Shown piece after piece: positions 37,291 to 45,658 of a stretch of DNA of 64,000 nt. A model generated the notes under the pieces. The model was not told where the DNA came from and did no database searches. It saw only the letters and a list, made by a program, of their open reading frames with translations. Every line of letters begins with the position of its first letter. Positions within the stretch are counted from its first letter, which is position 1. A program made the translations under genes and the position numbers. Origin of the DNA: Corynebacterium parakroppenstedtii (GTDB lineage Bacteria; Actinomycetota; Actinomycetes; Mycobacteriales; Mycobacteriaceae); assembly GCF_019754935.1 (NCBI RefSeq), contig NZ_JAGSOA010000001.1, positions 248,001-312,000 on the forward strand, written 5' to 3'.

Positions 37291-37316
37291 CGGAGCAGAA
37301 AAGCAATCCTGCTCCG
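37291..37316. terminator. Hairpin between convergent lexA and ptsI
   Basis: CGGAGCAG (37291-37298) and CTGCTCCG (37309-37316), eight perfect pairs around a ten-base loop. No clear T-run on either side. It is placed to end transcripts of both convergent genes. Confidence 0.5.
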
Positions 37317-37346
37317 GGCACTGTGCTTCTACACAGCTTCTGGCTT

Positions 37347-39029
37347 TTAGACAGCGTCAGCAGCTGCTTTCTTCGCGTCGACGGCGGAGGTAGCAGCAAC
37401 CGCAGCGGCCGCCATCTTCTGACATTCCTCGAGGGTACGGTCACCAACCTGAGCCCCAACCCCTGCAGCAGAAGGGGCGGCAACGGACAAGGAGTTCACG
37501 CCCAAGCCCGTCAACACACAGGCGAGAAGCGGATCGGAAGCGGCCTCGCCACAAACTCCGACGGGAGTCTTAGTCTCCGCGCCGGCCTCACAGACCATCT
37601 TGATGAGCCGCAAAACAGCAGGCTGCCACGGGTCATTGAGGTGAGCCAATGGGGAGGACAACCGGTCAGCCGCCATCGTGTACTGAGTAAGGTCATTCGT
37701 GCCGATCGAAACGAAATCAATTTCCTGCATAATCTCGCGGGCGCACAGCGCAACTGCAGGAACCTCAACCATGATCCCGGGCGTCAAGCCACGCTTGTGG
37801 CACATACCCGCAAACCACCGAGCTTCGTCGGCAGTTGCCACCATCGGTGCCATCACCCAGGTCGGAGCGTCGCCGCGATCGTTATCTTCGACCGCCTTAG
37901 CAATAGCGTCCAACTGGCGCTCCAGAATGTCCTGACGATCCCACGCAATGCGCACCCCACGAACACCCAGAGCCGGGTTGTCCTCTTCCTCCGCCTCGAC
38001 GAACGGAACCGGCTTATCCGACCCAGCGTCGAGAGTACGAACAACGACCTTCCCCTTCGGGAACGCATTCAGTACACGGCCATATGCCGCGGCCTGATCG
38101 TTGACCGACGGCTCCTTCGTCGACGATAAGAAGAGAAGCTCAGTACGGAACAAGCCAACTCCCTCAACTGCAGTCGACGCTGCCGACGCAGCCTGGGGAC
38201 CATCCTGAACATTGGCTAATAACTGAACGCGGTGGCCATCTTTAGTCTGAGCAGGGCCTTCCCAGTTTGCGATCTTCTCCGCAAGCTGCTCCCACTCATG
38301 AACTGCCTGCTTCGCGGCGTCCTCATCCGGGTTGACCGTGAGCTCTCCGGCAGCACCACTAATCATGCCTTCAGTCTCGCCTGACGAAATCTCAACATCA
38401 GTCGGTCCAGTTGCGACAACGCAAGGGATATTGAGCTGACGGGCAATAATTGCCGTGTGCGACGTCGGTCCACCACGACGCGTGACGATGCCGATGACTA
38501 AGTCCGGGTTCAGCGTTGCCGTATCCGCGGGTGCGAGATCGTCGGCCCACAAGATAGATGGTGTTGTGAGGACCGGAAGTCCAGGCTCCGGAAGGCCCTG
38601 GAGGTGGGCGAGAACACGGTCGCGGACATCTTCCAGGTCGGCGACACGTTCCGCGAAGACTCCCCCATTGGCCGTAAACATTTCGACGAATGACGCTGTA
38701 GCAGTAACTGTTGCGTCGATCGCATTACGCCCCTGCTTGGTGGTCTTCTTAACTTTCCGACGCCACCCGCGGTCAGATGCGAGCCCCGCAGTTGCATTAA
38801 CAACATCTGCAGCGTGCCCCTCGAGGCTCTTGGCGCGTTCCTTCAGAGCCTCGGTGACTGCGTTAGCCGCTTGTTCAAAACGTTCGTATTCAGCCTCGCG
38901 CTGACCTTCGTCAACCTCAGCCCCAGCTTCCGGAACAGCGGGACGCGGGGCCACCACTGCGATTGGACCAAGGGCGACACCAGGTACTACGGCCTTACCT
39001 TTAATCACGGCAGTTTCTTGGGTGTCCAT
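37347..39029 (-). CDS. ptsI: Phosphoenolpyruvate-protein phosphotransferase (enzyme I)
   Basis: Enzyme I of the PTS: takes phosphate from PEP and passes it to HPr. The 560-residue length is normal. The phosphorylated histidine is H191 in GGPTSHTAIIA; the PEP-binding barrel follows with VRTLDAGSDKP, GVRGVRIAW and the C-terminal catalytic Cys region GVCGEAASDP. An Ala/Lys-rich tail ends it. It is divergent from the fru genes, and HPr lies at 43921, so the general and fructose-specific PTS proteins are together here. Confidence 0.96.
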   Translation of the reverse strand: MDTQETAVIKGKAVVPGVALGPIAVVAPRPAVPEAGAEVDEGQREAEYERFEQAANAVTEALKERAKSLEGHAADVVNATAGLASDRGWRRKVKKTTKQGRNAIDATVTATASFVEMFTANGGVFAERVADLEDVRDRVLAHLQGLPEPGLPVLTTPSILWADDLAPADTATLNPDLVIGIVTRRGGPTSHTAIIARQLNIPCVVATGPTDVEISSGETEGMISGAAGELTVNPDEDAAKQAVHEWEQLAEKIANWEGPAQTKDGHRVQLLANVQDGPQAASAASTAVEGVGLFRTELLFLSSTKEPSVNDQAAAYGRVLNAFPKGKVVVRTLDAGSDKPVPFVEAEEEDNPALGVRGVRIAWDRQDILERQLDAIAKAVEDNDRGDAPTWVMAPMVATADEARWFAGMCHKRGLTPGIMVEVPAVALCAREIMQEIDFVSIGTNDLTQYTMAADRLSSPLAHLNDPWQPAVLRLIKMVCEAGAETKTPVGVCGEAASDPLLACVLTGLGVNSLSVAAPSAAGVGAQVGDRTLEECQKMAAAAVAATSAVDAKKAAADAV

Positions 39030-39102
39030 TAAAGTCGCTCCTCATGTCGGATTTCTTTAATCCAAGTCTAACGGGTGATTCCAGAAATATACCATCATTC
39101 AG

Positions 39103-39118
39103 AGTGGGAAAAGTCACA
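39103..39118 (-). promoter_or_regulatory. Candidate GlxR/CRP site upstream of ptsI
   Basis: AGTGG-GAAAAG-TCACA matches 8 of 10 informative positions of TGTGA-N6-TCACA. It lies ~75-90 bases before the ptsI start. GlxR control of PTS genes is known in C. glutamicum. Confidence 0.4.
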
Positions 39119-39154
39119 AAACTATGCCCAAATGCTCACGTTCACAGTAAAGTA

Positions 39155-39293
39155 AACGTAAAACCACAGAAAAGCCACTGATTGGATGCTCTCTTTATGT
39201 CCGATCGGGGGCATTCAGACACGGTCTGATGACCGTTTGAAAACGAAACGCGTACTCTTAGGAGCGAAGAAACATGAAGACAACGTAAAACCA
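39155..39293. repeat. 12-base direct repeat in the ptsI-fruR spacer
   Basis: AACGTAAAACCA occurs at 39155-39166 and 39282-39293, 127 bases apart. The related GAAAACGAAACG lies at about 39239-39250. Repeated A/C-rich elements of this kind in a divergent PTS promoter region are candidate operators for the DeoR-family regulator encoded next door. The 320-base spacer 39030-39349 otherwise holds only the GlxR-like site. Confidence 0.4.
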
Positions 39294-39349
39294 ACGAATC
39301 AAGCGCAGACTCAGCGTGAACCAGACGTGAAAGGACAAGTGACACAGAC

Positions 39350-40129
39350 ATGTATGCTGAGGAACGACGGAGACAAATCGCTTCTCTCACCGCCGTTGAA
39401 GGCCGCGTCAGCGTCACAGACTTGTCCGAACGATTCTCAGTAACAGCAGAAACAGTTCGTCGAGACCTTGCTCAACTCGATCGGGAAGGCGCTATCCATC
39501 GCGTGCACGGCGGTGCTGTGGCGTCCACCAATTTCCAGACATTAGAGCTACCCATCGACAGTCGCGCAAGGGCCGCCTCCGGCGCTAAAGCCGCTATTGG
39601 CCGAACCGCAATGGATTACCTCCCACCACAAGGTGCAGGCATTTTTCTTGACGCGGGGACAACAACAGCGGTCTTGGCTAATCACATCGCGGATTTGTCG
39701 TCGGGACGCGGATGGCCCATCGTCACGAACTGCCTTCCCATTGCAATGAATCTGGCAAGCCGGAACTTAACCGATCTTCAGCTACTCGGTGGCCAAATTC
39801 GTGCGATTACCCAAGCTGTTGTGGGTGATACTGCACTGCGTACGCTCGCGCTTATGCGTGCTGACGTGGCGTTTATCGGCACAAATGCGTTGACGATTGA
39901 CCATGGCTTATCGACGGCTGACCCCCAGGAAGCAGCCGTCAAGAGAGCCATGATTACCAATGCCAATCGCGTCATCGCCATGTGCGATTCGTCGAAATTT
40001 GGCCGTGATTATCTGGTCAGCTTTGCTGCACTGAGTGATATTGACGTTCTCATCACTGACTCTGCCGCCCCGGAAAGTTTCCTTTCCCAACTTCGCGAAC
40101 ACGAGATCGATGTCGTCGTCGCACAGTGA
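39350..40129 (+). CDS. fruR: DeoR-family regulator of the fructose PTS
   Basis: A 259-residue DeoR/GlpR-type repressor. The helix-turn-helix is EGRVSVTDLSERFSVTAETVRRDL and the hinge IHRVHGGAV is typical. The sensor domain has the sugar-phosphate-binding pattern DAGTTT and TNCLPIA. As the first gene before fruK and fruA it corresponds by position to FruR of C. glutamicum, which represses fruR-fruK-ptsF and relieves with fructose 1-phosphate. An AAAGGA stretch lies upstream of ATG 39350 at long spacing. Confidence 0.87.
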   Translation: MYAEERRRQIASLTAVEGRVSVTDLSERFSVTAETVRRDLAQLDREGAIHRVHGGAVASTNFQTLELPIDSRARAASGAKAAIGRTAMDYLPPQGAGIFLDAGTTTAVLANHIADLSSGRGWPIVTNCLPIAMNLASRNLTDLQLLGGQIRAITQAVVGDTALRTLALMRADVAFIGTNALTIDHGLSTADPQEAAVKRAMITNANRVIAMCDSSKFGRDYLVSFAALSDIDVLITDSAAPESFLSQLREHEIDVVVAQ

Positions 40130-40312
40130 GAGCGTGTGAAAGAGCTTGACGCTCTTAGGAACACAACACTTACGAACACAACAACGATGTCGATCCACCG
40201 CCACCACGTCTAGAGGAATAATGTCTTCACACTCATCATCGCCGACTCCACAAAAGGCGAGACACACGATGGCACTAGTCCATCCGGCATTGAAGCATTA
40301 GATAGTCAGTTC

Positions 40313-41374
40313 ATGCGAATCCCCGACAATGCTGTCGTCACAGTGACCCCTAATCCCTGCATGGATCGTACGGCTGCAATATCCACCCCACTCGATCGAG
40401 GTGGAGTAAACAGGATCACTGACGTTACCGATGTACCAGCTGGCAAAGGCATCAACGTAGCGATGGCTACCTACAGGGCCGACGAACCAACCGTCGCCAT
40501 TGCACCGGCATCCGCAGGCGATCCCTTTACTTCTTTAGTTCATAAAACAGGTCTCAGTTTTGTACCGACGCCAGCTGACCATCCCGTCCGCGTCAACCTC
40601 ACTGTCACGGAACCCGATGGCACGACGACGAAACTGAATGAGCCAGGCAATCCTCTTGAGCATGATCACATCGACACGCTGACTCGAGTGATTTCGCAGG
40701 TCGCGCAGCGTGCATCATGGATTGTTCTCTCCGGTTCACTGCCACCTGGACTGCCTACATCGTGGTACGCCGACATGGTCGGAGCGATTCGTAAGAGTGC
40801 CAACGGGCACGACGTCAAAATAGCGGTCGACACGTCAGATAAACCGCTTGAGGAACTCGGCGCGCGGATGCTGAAGGATCCGGCTGTGGCCCCCGATCTC
40901 CTGAAACCTAATGGTTTCGAAATCGGCCAGATCCTCGGCCTCGACGGAAAAAACATTGAACACGAGGCATCGCAGGGAAATCTCAAGCCCGCGACAGAAG
41001 CCGCAAAGCTCTTGGTTGACCACGGCGTGCGTTATGTCCTGCTCACACTCGGTGCGTCGGGCGCGGTCTTAGCTACCCACCAAGGGACCTGGTATGCCTC
41101 TCCGCCTCCTATCACTCCGGTGAGTACTGTCGGAGCGGGTGATTCAAGCTTGGCTGGCTTCATTATCGGTACCCAAAGAAGCGCTCACAGTAACGGAACG
41201 AGCTCAGCTACAGACAGTTCAGTTGAGAAAACTGCACTTCAATACGCTGTAGCCTACGGCTCTGCGGCAACGTCGCTGCCCGGAACGACAATCCCCTTCC
41301 CCTCCCAAACACAACCTGAATCCGTCACCGTCATGGCTGGCGCCGAAGCAACAGCCTTGAAAGGAGTGTCATGA
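40313..41374 (+). CDS. fruK: 1-phosphofructokinase
   Basis: PfkB-family kinase that converts fructose 1-phosphate, the product of the fructose PTS, to fructose 1,6-bisphosphate. The 353-residue protein has TPNPCMDRTAAI at the start, the sugar-site motif VPAGKGINVA (a 1-PFK hallmark), WIVLSGSLPPGLP and the ATP/anion-hole motif TVGAGDSSLAGF with the catalytic Asp. It is longer than most because of a Ser/Thr-rich loop near 285-300. Its stop overlaps the fruA ATG (ATGA). Confidence 0.93.
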   Translation: MRIPDNAVVTVTPNPCMDRTAAISTPLDRGGVNRITDVTDVPAGKGINVAMATYRADEPTVAIAPASAGDPFTSLVHKTGLSFVPTPADHPVRVNLTVTEPDGTTTKLNEPGNPLEHDHIDTLTRVISQVAQRASWIVLSGSLPPGLPTSWYADMVGAIRKSANGHDVKIAVDTSDKPLEELGARMLKDPAVAPDLLKPNGFEIGQILGLDGKNIEHEASQGNLKPATEAAKLLVDHGVRYVLLTLGASGAVLATHQGTWYASPPPITPVSTVGAGDSSLAGFIIGTQRSAHSNGTSSATDSSVEKTALQYAVAYGSAATSLPGTTIPFPSQTQPESVTVMAGAEATALKGVS

Positions 41375-43638
41375 CATCATCGAGCGGCTCCGGATCTACT
41401 CCGAATACACCGACACAAAAAGAAACAGCACCGGCGAAGGGAACACAGACGAACTCCGCGGAGCCTCCAGTAATCACCCCGGACCTCATCATGCTCGACG
41501 TGGCTCCCGGTGATACCAAGGAAGCTGTTATTAAAGCTTTGGCTTCACATGCGGCGGTGGCCGGTCGCGCTGATGACGCCGAGGGACTTACCTCTGACGC
41601 CTTGACTCGTGAATCGAAGTCAGCCACTGGTGTGCCTGGTGGCGTGGCAATTCCGCACTGCCGCACCAGCCATGTGGAAGTTCCGACGCTGACCTTCGCG
41701 CGTCTCTCGAAGCCTGTTGATTTCGGTTCTGCCGATGGACCTGCCGATCTGGTTTTCCTTATCTCCGCTCCGATGGGCGGAGGGAAAGCGCACCTGCGGA
41801 TCCTGTCGAAATTAGCCCGTAGCTTGGTAAAAGCCTCATTCCGGGACTCGCTACGCGAAGCATCCGACGAGAAGGACGCAGCCCAGCGCATCCTTGACAC
41901 CTTGGCTGCTAAACCAAAGAAGAAGTCCGCATCGACGGCGTCGGCAAGCAAGAATGCAAGCTCGGCTGCGGCGGGTAGCGCTGCGGGTTCGACACCCGTC
42001 GGAGCAGCGGGAGCATCAGCTCAGAGCACCGACAACAGCGATAACGCTGGTGGATCCGGACAAGCTGTTACCCACCTTGTCGCGATTACCGCGTGCCCAA
42101 CCGGTATTGCGCACACGTACATGGCTGCGGATTCTCTGTCTCAGACAGCCGACGCGCGTGACGATGTCGAGATCACGGTTGAAACTCAGGGATCGTCCGG
42201 AGTCACTCCCCTTCCCTCTGACGTCATTAAGAATGCCGACGCGGTCATTTTCGCAACGGATGTTGGGGTGAAGGACCGTGAGCGGTTCGCTGGCAAACCA
42301 GTCATCGAATCTGGTGTGAAGCGGGCTATTGATGAACCCGCGGTCATGATCGATGAAGCCATCGCGGCAGCAAAAGATCCTCATGCACGTCGCGTCAAAG
42401 GGAAGGCATCATCGTCGTCTGAGAGCTCTCAGGAAGAGGGCGCAGGACTCGGCTGGGGTAAGCGCATTCAGCAAGCCCTGATGACCGGCGTCTCGTACAT
42501 GATCCCCTTCGTGGCAGCAGGCGGCCTCCTCATGGCGCTGGCCTTCGTGCTGTCCGGTGCGGATATCGCCAAGGTTTATGAGACCGTCGTTAACCACAAT
42601 GCTCTGTGGAACCTTCCCGGCCAGCACATTACTGTCGACGGTGAAACGTACAACTTTAGCCAGGCTCCCATACTGATCTACCTTGGTGCTGTGTCGGCCT
42701 ATGTCGGCACGCTGGGGATGAACTTCCTCGTTAGTGCCCTGTCGGGGTACATCGCCTACGCCCTCGGTGGCCGGCCAGGTATTGCGCCTGGATTCATTGG
42801 TGGTGCCGTCTCCGTCGCTGTGGGTGCAGGGTTCATTGGTGGCCTGTTCACCGGCCTCATCGCAGGTCTCATCGCAATGTGGTTCAACACGCTTAATCCA
42901 CCGCGGTGGCTTGCTGGGTTGATGCCCGTTGTGATCATTCCTTTGGTGGATTCGCTCATCACCGGCTTCGCCATGTTTATCCTGCTTGGACGCCCGATCG
43001 CCTCGCTGATGGATGCCCTGCAGAATGGCCTGAACTCGATGTCCGGCTCCTCCGCGGTTCTCCTCGGAATCATCCTGGGCCTCATGATGTGCTTCGACCT
43101 CGGTGGCCCCATCAACAAGGCAGCGTACTTGTTCGCCACAGCGGGCCTGAATGTCGACGATCCTGCGTCGCTGAAGATCATGGCTGCTGTCATGATTACC
43201 GGTATGGTTCCGCCTCTGGCCTTGGCTCTTGCGACGACTCTGCGGCCTAAGCTCTTCAATAAAGCGGAGCAGGAAAACGGAAAAGCGGCTTGGTTGCTAG
43301 GCCTGTCCTTCATCTCTGAAGGTGCTATCCCCTTCGCCGCTGCGGACCCGCTGCGCGTGATTCCGGCAACGATGCTCGGCGGCGCAATCTCCGGTGCTAT
43401 CTCGATGGCAGCTGGCGTCGAATTGATGGCTCCTCACGGCGGTGTGTTCGTGATTCTGGCTGTCACCCACGTTCTCATGTTCTTCGTCTCACTGGTGGTT
43501 GGCGTGGTCATCGCTGCTGCTGGTGTCGTCGCCCTGAAGACATGGTGGCCAGTCAAGACACGCGATGCCGCGGAATCGCCTGCATCAGCAGCGCCGTCGT
43601 CGCAGAACAAAGAAGCTTCTGCAAAGACCACAGCGTAA
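41371..43638 (+). CDS. fruA: Fructose PTS permease EIIABC
   Basis: Fused PTS transporter, 755 residues, in the order IIA-IIB-IIC. The IIA histidine is H96 in GVAIPHCRTSH; the IIB cysteine is C242 in ITACPTGIAHTYMA; the IIC membrane domain runs from about 355 to 735 (GVSYMIPFVAAGGLLMALAF and onward). Ala/Ser/Lys-rich linkers separate the domains. It imports fructose as fructose 1-phosphate, the substrate of FruK. The start overlaps fruK by four bases. Confidence 0.95.
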   Translation: MTSSSGSGSTPNTPTQKETAPAKGTQTNSAEPPVITPDLIMLDVAPGDTKEAVIKALASHAAVAGRADDAEGLTSDALTRESKSATGVPGGVAIPHCRTSHVEVPTLTFARLSKPVDFGSADGPADLVFLISAPMGGGKAHLRILSKLARSLVKASFRDSLREASDEKDAAQRILDTLAAKPKKKSASTASASKNASSAAAGSAAGSTPVGAAGASAQSTDNSDNAGGSGQAVTHLVAITACPTGIAHTYMAADSLSQTADARDDVEITVETQGSSGVTPLPSDVIKNADAVIFATDVGVKDRERFAGKPVIESGVKRAIDEPAVMIDEAIAAAKDPHARRVKGKASSSSESSQEEGAGLGWGKRIQQALMTGVSYMIPFVAAGGLLMALAFVLSGADIAKVYETVVNHNALWNLPGQHITVDGETYNFSQAPILIYLGAVSAYVGTLGMNFLVSALSGYIAYALGGRPGIAPGFIGGAVSVAVGAGFIGGLFTGLIAGLIAMWFNTLNPPRWLAGLMPVVIIPLVDSLITGFAMFILLGRPIASLMDALQNGLNSMSGSSAVLLGIILGLMMCFDLGGPINKAAYLFATAGLNVDDPASLKIMAAVMITGMVPPLALALATTLRPKLFNKAEQENGKAAWLLGLSFISEGAIPFAAADPLRVIPATMLGGAISGAISMAAGVELMAPHGGVFVILAVTHVLMFFVSLVVGVVIAAAGVVALKTWWPVKTRDAAESPASAAPSSQNKEASAKTTA

Positions 43639-43724
43639 AGCAGAAGTTCGGCCATTACACTGACATTGGCTTAAAGATCGGGCTGGTACACGCTAAACAG
43701 CGCACCGGTGGTACCCCCGATCGT

Positions 43725-43767
43725 CAGATACGGAAAAGGCTGTGGCACATGGCATTTTCCGTATCTG
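43725..43767 (+). terminator. 13-base-pair hairpin after fruA
   Basis: CAGATACGGAAAA (43725-43737) and TTTTCCGTATCTG (43755-43767) are perfectly complementary around a 17-base loop. The T-run is inside the right arm and no T-run follows, so it may be a terminator, a processing stem or an operator. Confidence 0.5.
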
Positions 43768-43786
43768 AACTAACACACTTGCAGCA

Positions 43787-43806
43787 ACTTATCGGCTACG
43801 ATAAGT
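43787..43806 (+). promoter_or_regulatory. Small perfect hairpin upstream of ptsH
   Basis: ACTTATCG, loop GCTA, CGATAAGT: eight perfect pairs with a four-base loop, 20 bases after the first hairpin. Confidence 0.45.
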
Positions 43807-43832
43807 ACCGCTGTAGAAATAAATAAAATGCT

Positions 43833-43870
43833 TTGTGCAGGAGGACTTTAAGTCCGTTATTCTGGCACAA
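43833..43870 (+). promoter_or_regulatory. Nested stem upstream of ptsH
   Basis: TTGTGC (43833-43838) pairs with GCACAA (43865-43870), enclosing the palindrome GGACTTTAAGTCC (43843-43855). The structure ends 50 bases before the ptsH ATG and could be part of its leader. Confidence 0.4.
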
Positions 43871-43920
43871 GAGGATCCCAATGATCCACACCTTGTTTTG
43901 ATTAACAGAAAGGTTCACTT

Positions 43921-44190
43921 ATGGCTTCCACAACCGTGACTGTCGGTTCAACCGTTGGTCTTCACGCTCGTCCCGCAGCTGTTATCGCCGAGGAAGCATC
44001 TAACTACGATGATGAGATCTTGATCTCGCTTCCCGACGATGATGATGCAGAACCTGCCGACGCCGCTTCTTCCCTCATGATTATGGCCTTGGGCGCTGAG
44101 CACGGTGACACCGTGGAAGTTTCGTCTGAGAACGCCGAAGCTGTCGAGAAGATTGCGGCTCTGGTTTCACAGAACCTCGATAACGAATAA
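43921..44190 (+). CDS. ptsH: Phosphocarrier protein HPr
   Basis: Carries phosphate from enzyme I to the sugar-specific EII proteins. The 89-residue protein has the active-site H15 in GLHARPAAV. The region of Ser46 reads AASSLMIMALGAEHGD, so a Ser is present at about 51, shifted by an acidic insertion (DDDDAEPAD). AGAAAGG precedes the ATG. It has a structured upstream region and its own terminator. Confidence 0.96.
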   Translation: MASTTVTVGSTVGLHARPAAVIAEEASNYDDEILISLPDDDDAEPADAASSLMIMALGAEHGDTVEVSSENAEAVEKIAALVSQNLDNE

Positions 44191-44239
44191 TCCAGTAGTT
44201 GTGGGGATCGCCACTGCGCGGTGACCAACGGCACTATTG

Positions 44240-44277
44240 ATGGGGATGACCGAACTTTTAGGTCATCCCCATTTTTA
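44240..44277 (+). terminator. Intrinsic terminator of ptsH
   Basis: ATGGGGATGACC (44240-44251) and GGTCATCCCCAT (44261-44272), twelve perfect pairs, followed by TTTTAA. It overlaps the end of the convergent uracil permease gene and may serve both. Confidence 0.9.
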
Positions 44278-45576
44278 ATACTGACGTTGGCTGGCATCCT
44301 GCCCTTCCCCAACGTGCTCGAAGAGGTAGCGCAAAATCGGGTATCCAATGATGATTCCCACCGATCCCCACGCAATACCTTCAATATCGACTGACCCCAC
44401 CCGCAATGTGAGATTTCCTATCCCAGCTATTAACGCCACTGCAGCAGCGGTCAGGTTAACGGGATTGGTAAATCGAACATTGTTATCTTGCCAAATACGA
44501 ATCCCAAGCATTCCGATCATGCCGTATAAGACCATAGTCGCGCCACCCAAAACTCCAGTGGGAATAGTGAACACCAAAGCGCCGAACTTAGGAATAAAGG
44601 CGAGAATTATTGCGGTCGCAGCGGCAACCCAATACGCAGCCGTCGAATAGACTCGCGTAGCCGCCATGACACCAATATTTTCGGCATAACTGGTTGTACC
44701 CGATCCGCCGCAAAACCCTGCCACCGTCGTCGCGATACCGTCAGAAAATAAAGCTTTCCCCGCTAAGTCATCCATATTTCTTCCCGTCATCGCAGAAACA
44801 GCCTTCACATGGCCGACATTTTCTGCAATTAACACAACGACAACGGGAATCGTCGAGATAACGATTCCTGTATGAAAAACGGGAGAATGGAATTGAGGGA
44901 AACCAATCCATGCGGCATTCGCAATCGTCTTAGAGGTACCTGGCGCTAAATTCCCTGTTAGCGACGCGAAAACCCACCCGACGACGACACCAAAAAGAAT
45001 TCCTAGCCGCGCGATCATCCCCCGACCAGCCACTGTGAAAAGCAGAATGGCCGCCAGAGTAATGCCGGCAACTAAAGGCTGCTTCTGCACGTTGGAAGTG
45101 GCGGCAGAGGCCAGATTCAGACCGATGAGTGCGACGATTGCTCCCGTGACGGGCGGAGGCATCACGGCGCCAAGAGCGTGTTGTCCCACGGCCATGACAA
45201 CGAGCCCCACAACCGCAAGTGCTAACCCCGCGGCAAGTACGCCACCCAGCTGGGCGGAGAGTCCCGCGCTATGTGCAGCGGTCAATGGAGCGATGAACGC
45301 AAATGAAGACCCTAGATATGATGGAAGGCGATTCCTCGTTATAAGGAGAAACGCCATCGTCCCCAGGCCAGAGAACAACAGGGTCGTATTAACGGGGAAC
45401 CCCGTGAGGGTGGGGACAAGAAGCGTCGCCCCGAACATGGCAATGACGTGCTGCATTCCCACGCCGATAGTTCGAGGCCAACTTAATCGCTCATCTGGGG
45501 CCACCACAGCACCAGGCCGGGGTGTTTTTCCATCACCATGCACGGACCACGGTAAAAGACTCTTTTTTGCGCTCAC
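44275..45576 (-). CDS. uraA: Uracil permease (NCS2/UraA family)
   Basis: A 433-residue nucleobase transporter with about 12-14 membrane segments. Family features: VGMQHVIAMFGATLLVP near the start (the QH motif of NCS2), GSSFAFIAPLTA, and the substrate-site stretch FCGGSGTTSYAENIGVMAATRV, read here in parts. UraA-type proteins import uracil by proton symport; xanthine is a possible alternative for the wider family. GTG 45576 has AAGAAAG upstream. It is convergent with ptsH over a shared terminator. Confidence 0.9.
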   Translation of the reverse strand: MSAKKSLLPWSVHGDGKTPRPGAVVAPDERLSWPRTIGVGMQHVIAMFGATLLVPTLTGFPVNTTLLFSGLGTMAFLLITRNRLPSYLGSSFAFIAPLTAAHSAGLSAQLGGVLAAGLALAVVGLVVMAVGQHALGAVMPPPVTGAIVALIGLNLASAATSNVQKQPLVAGITLAAILLFTVAGRGMIARLGILFGVVVGWVFASLTGNLAPGTSKTIANAAWIGFPQFHSPVFHTGIVISTIPVVVVLIAENVGHVKAVSAMTGRNMDDLAGKALFSDGIATTVAGFCGGSGTTSYAENIGVMAATRVYSTAAYWVAAATAIILAFIPKFGALVFTIPTGVLGGATMVLYGMIGMLGIRIWQDNNVRFTNPVNLTAAAVALIAGIGNLTLRVGSVDIEGIAWGSVGIIIGYPILRYLFEHVGEGQDASQRQY

Positions 45577-45658
45577 GCTTTCTTATTATTCAACCTGAGC
45601 AGTTAGATCCTTGCCACGACCCCTATAAACACGAGCACGCCCCTGTAAGCAAAGAGAA

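Larger units (their letters stand above)
43639..43920. other. 282-base fruA-ptsH spacer with three hairpins
   Basis: Three inverted repeats in series (separate entries at 43725, 43787 and 43833) fill the second half of this spacer before ptsH. No gene is apparent. The arrangement may combine the end of the fru transcript with a structured ptsH leader. Confidence 0.5.

Noticed and set aside
37323..38129. 268-codon open frame opposite ptsI
   Set aside because: Lies wholly antisense to a clear enzyme I gene and its product is Arg/Pro/Ser-rich without family features.
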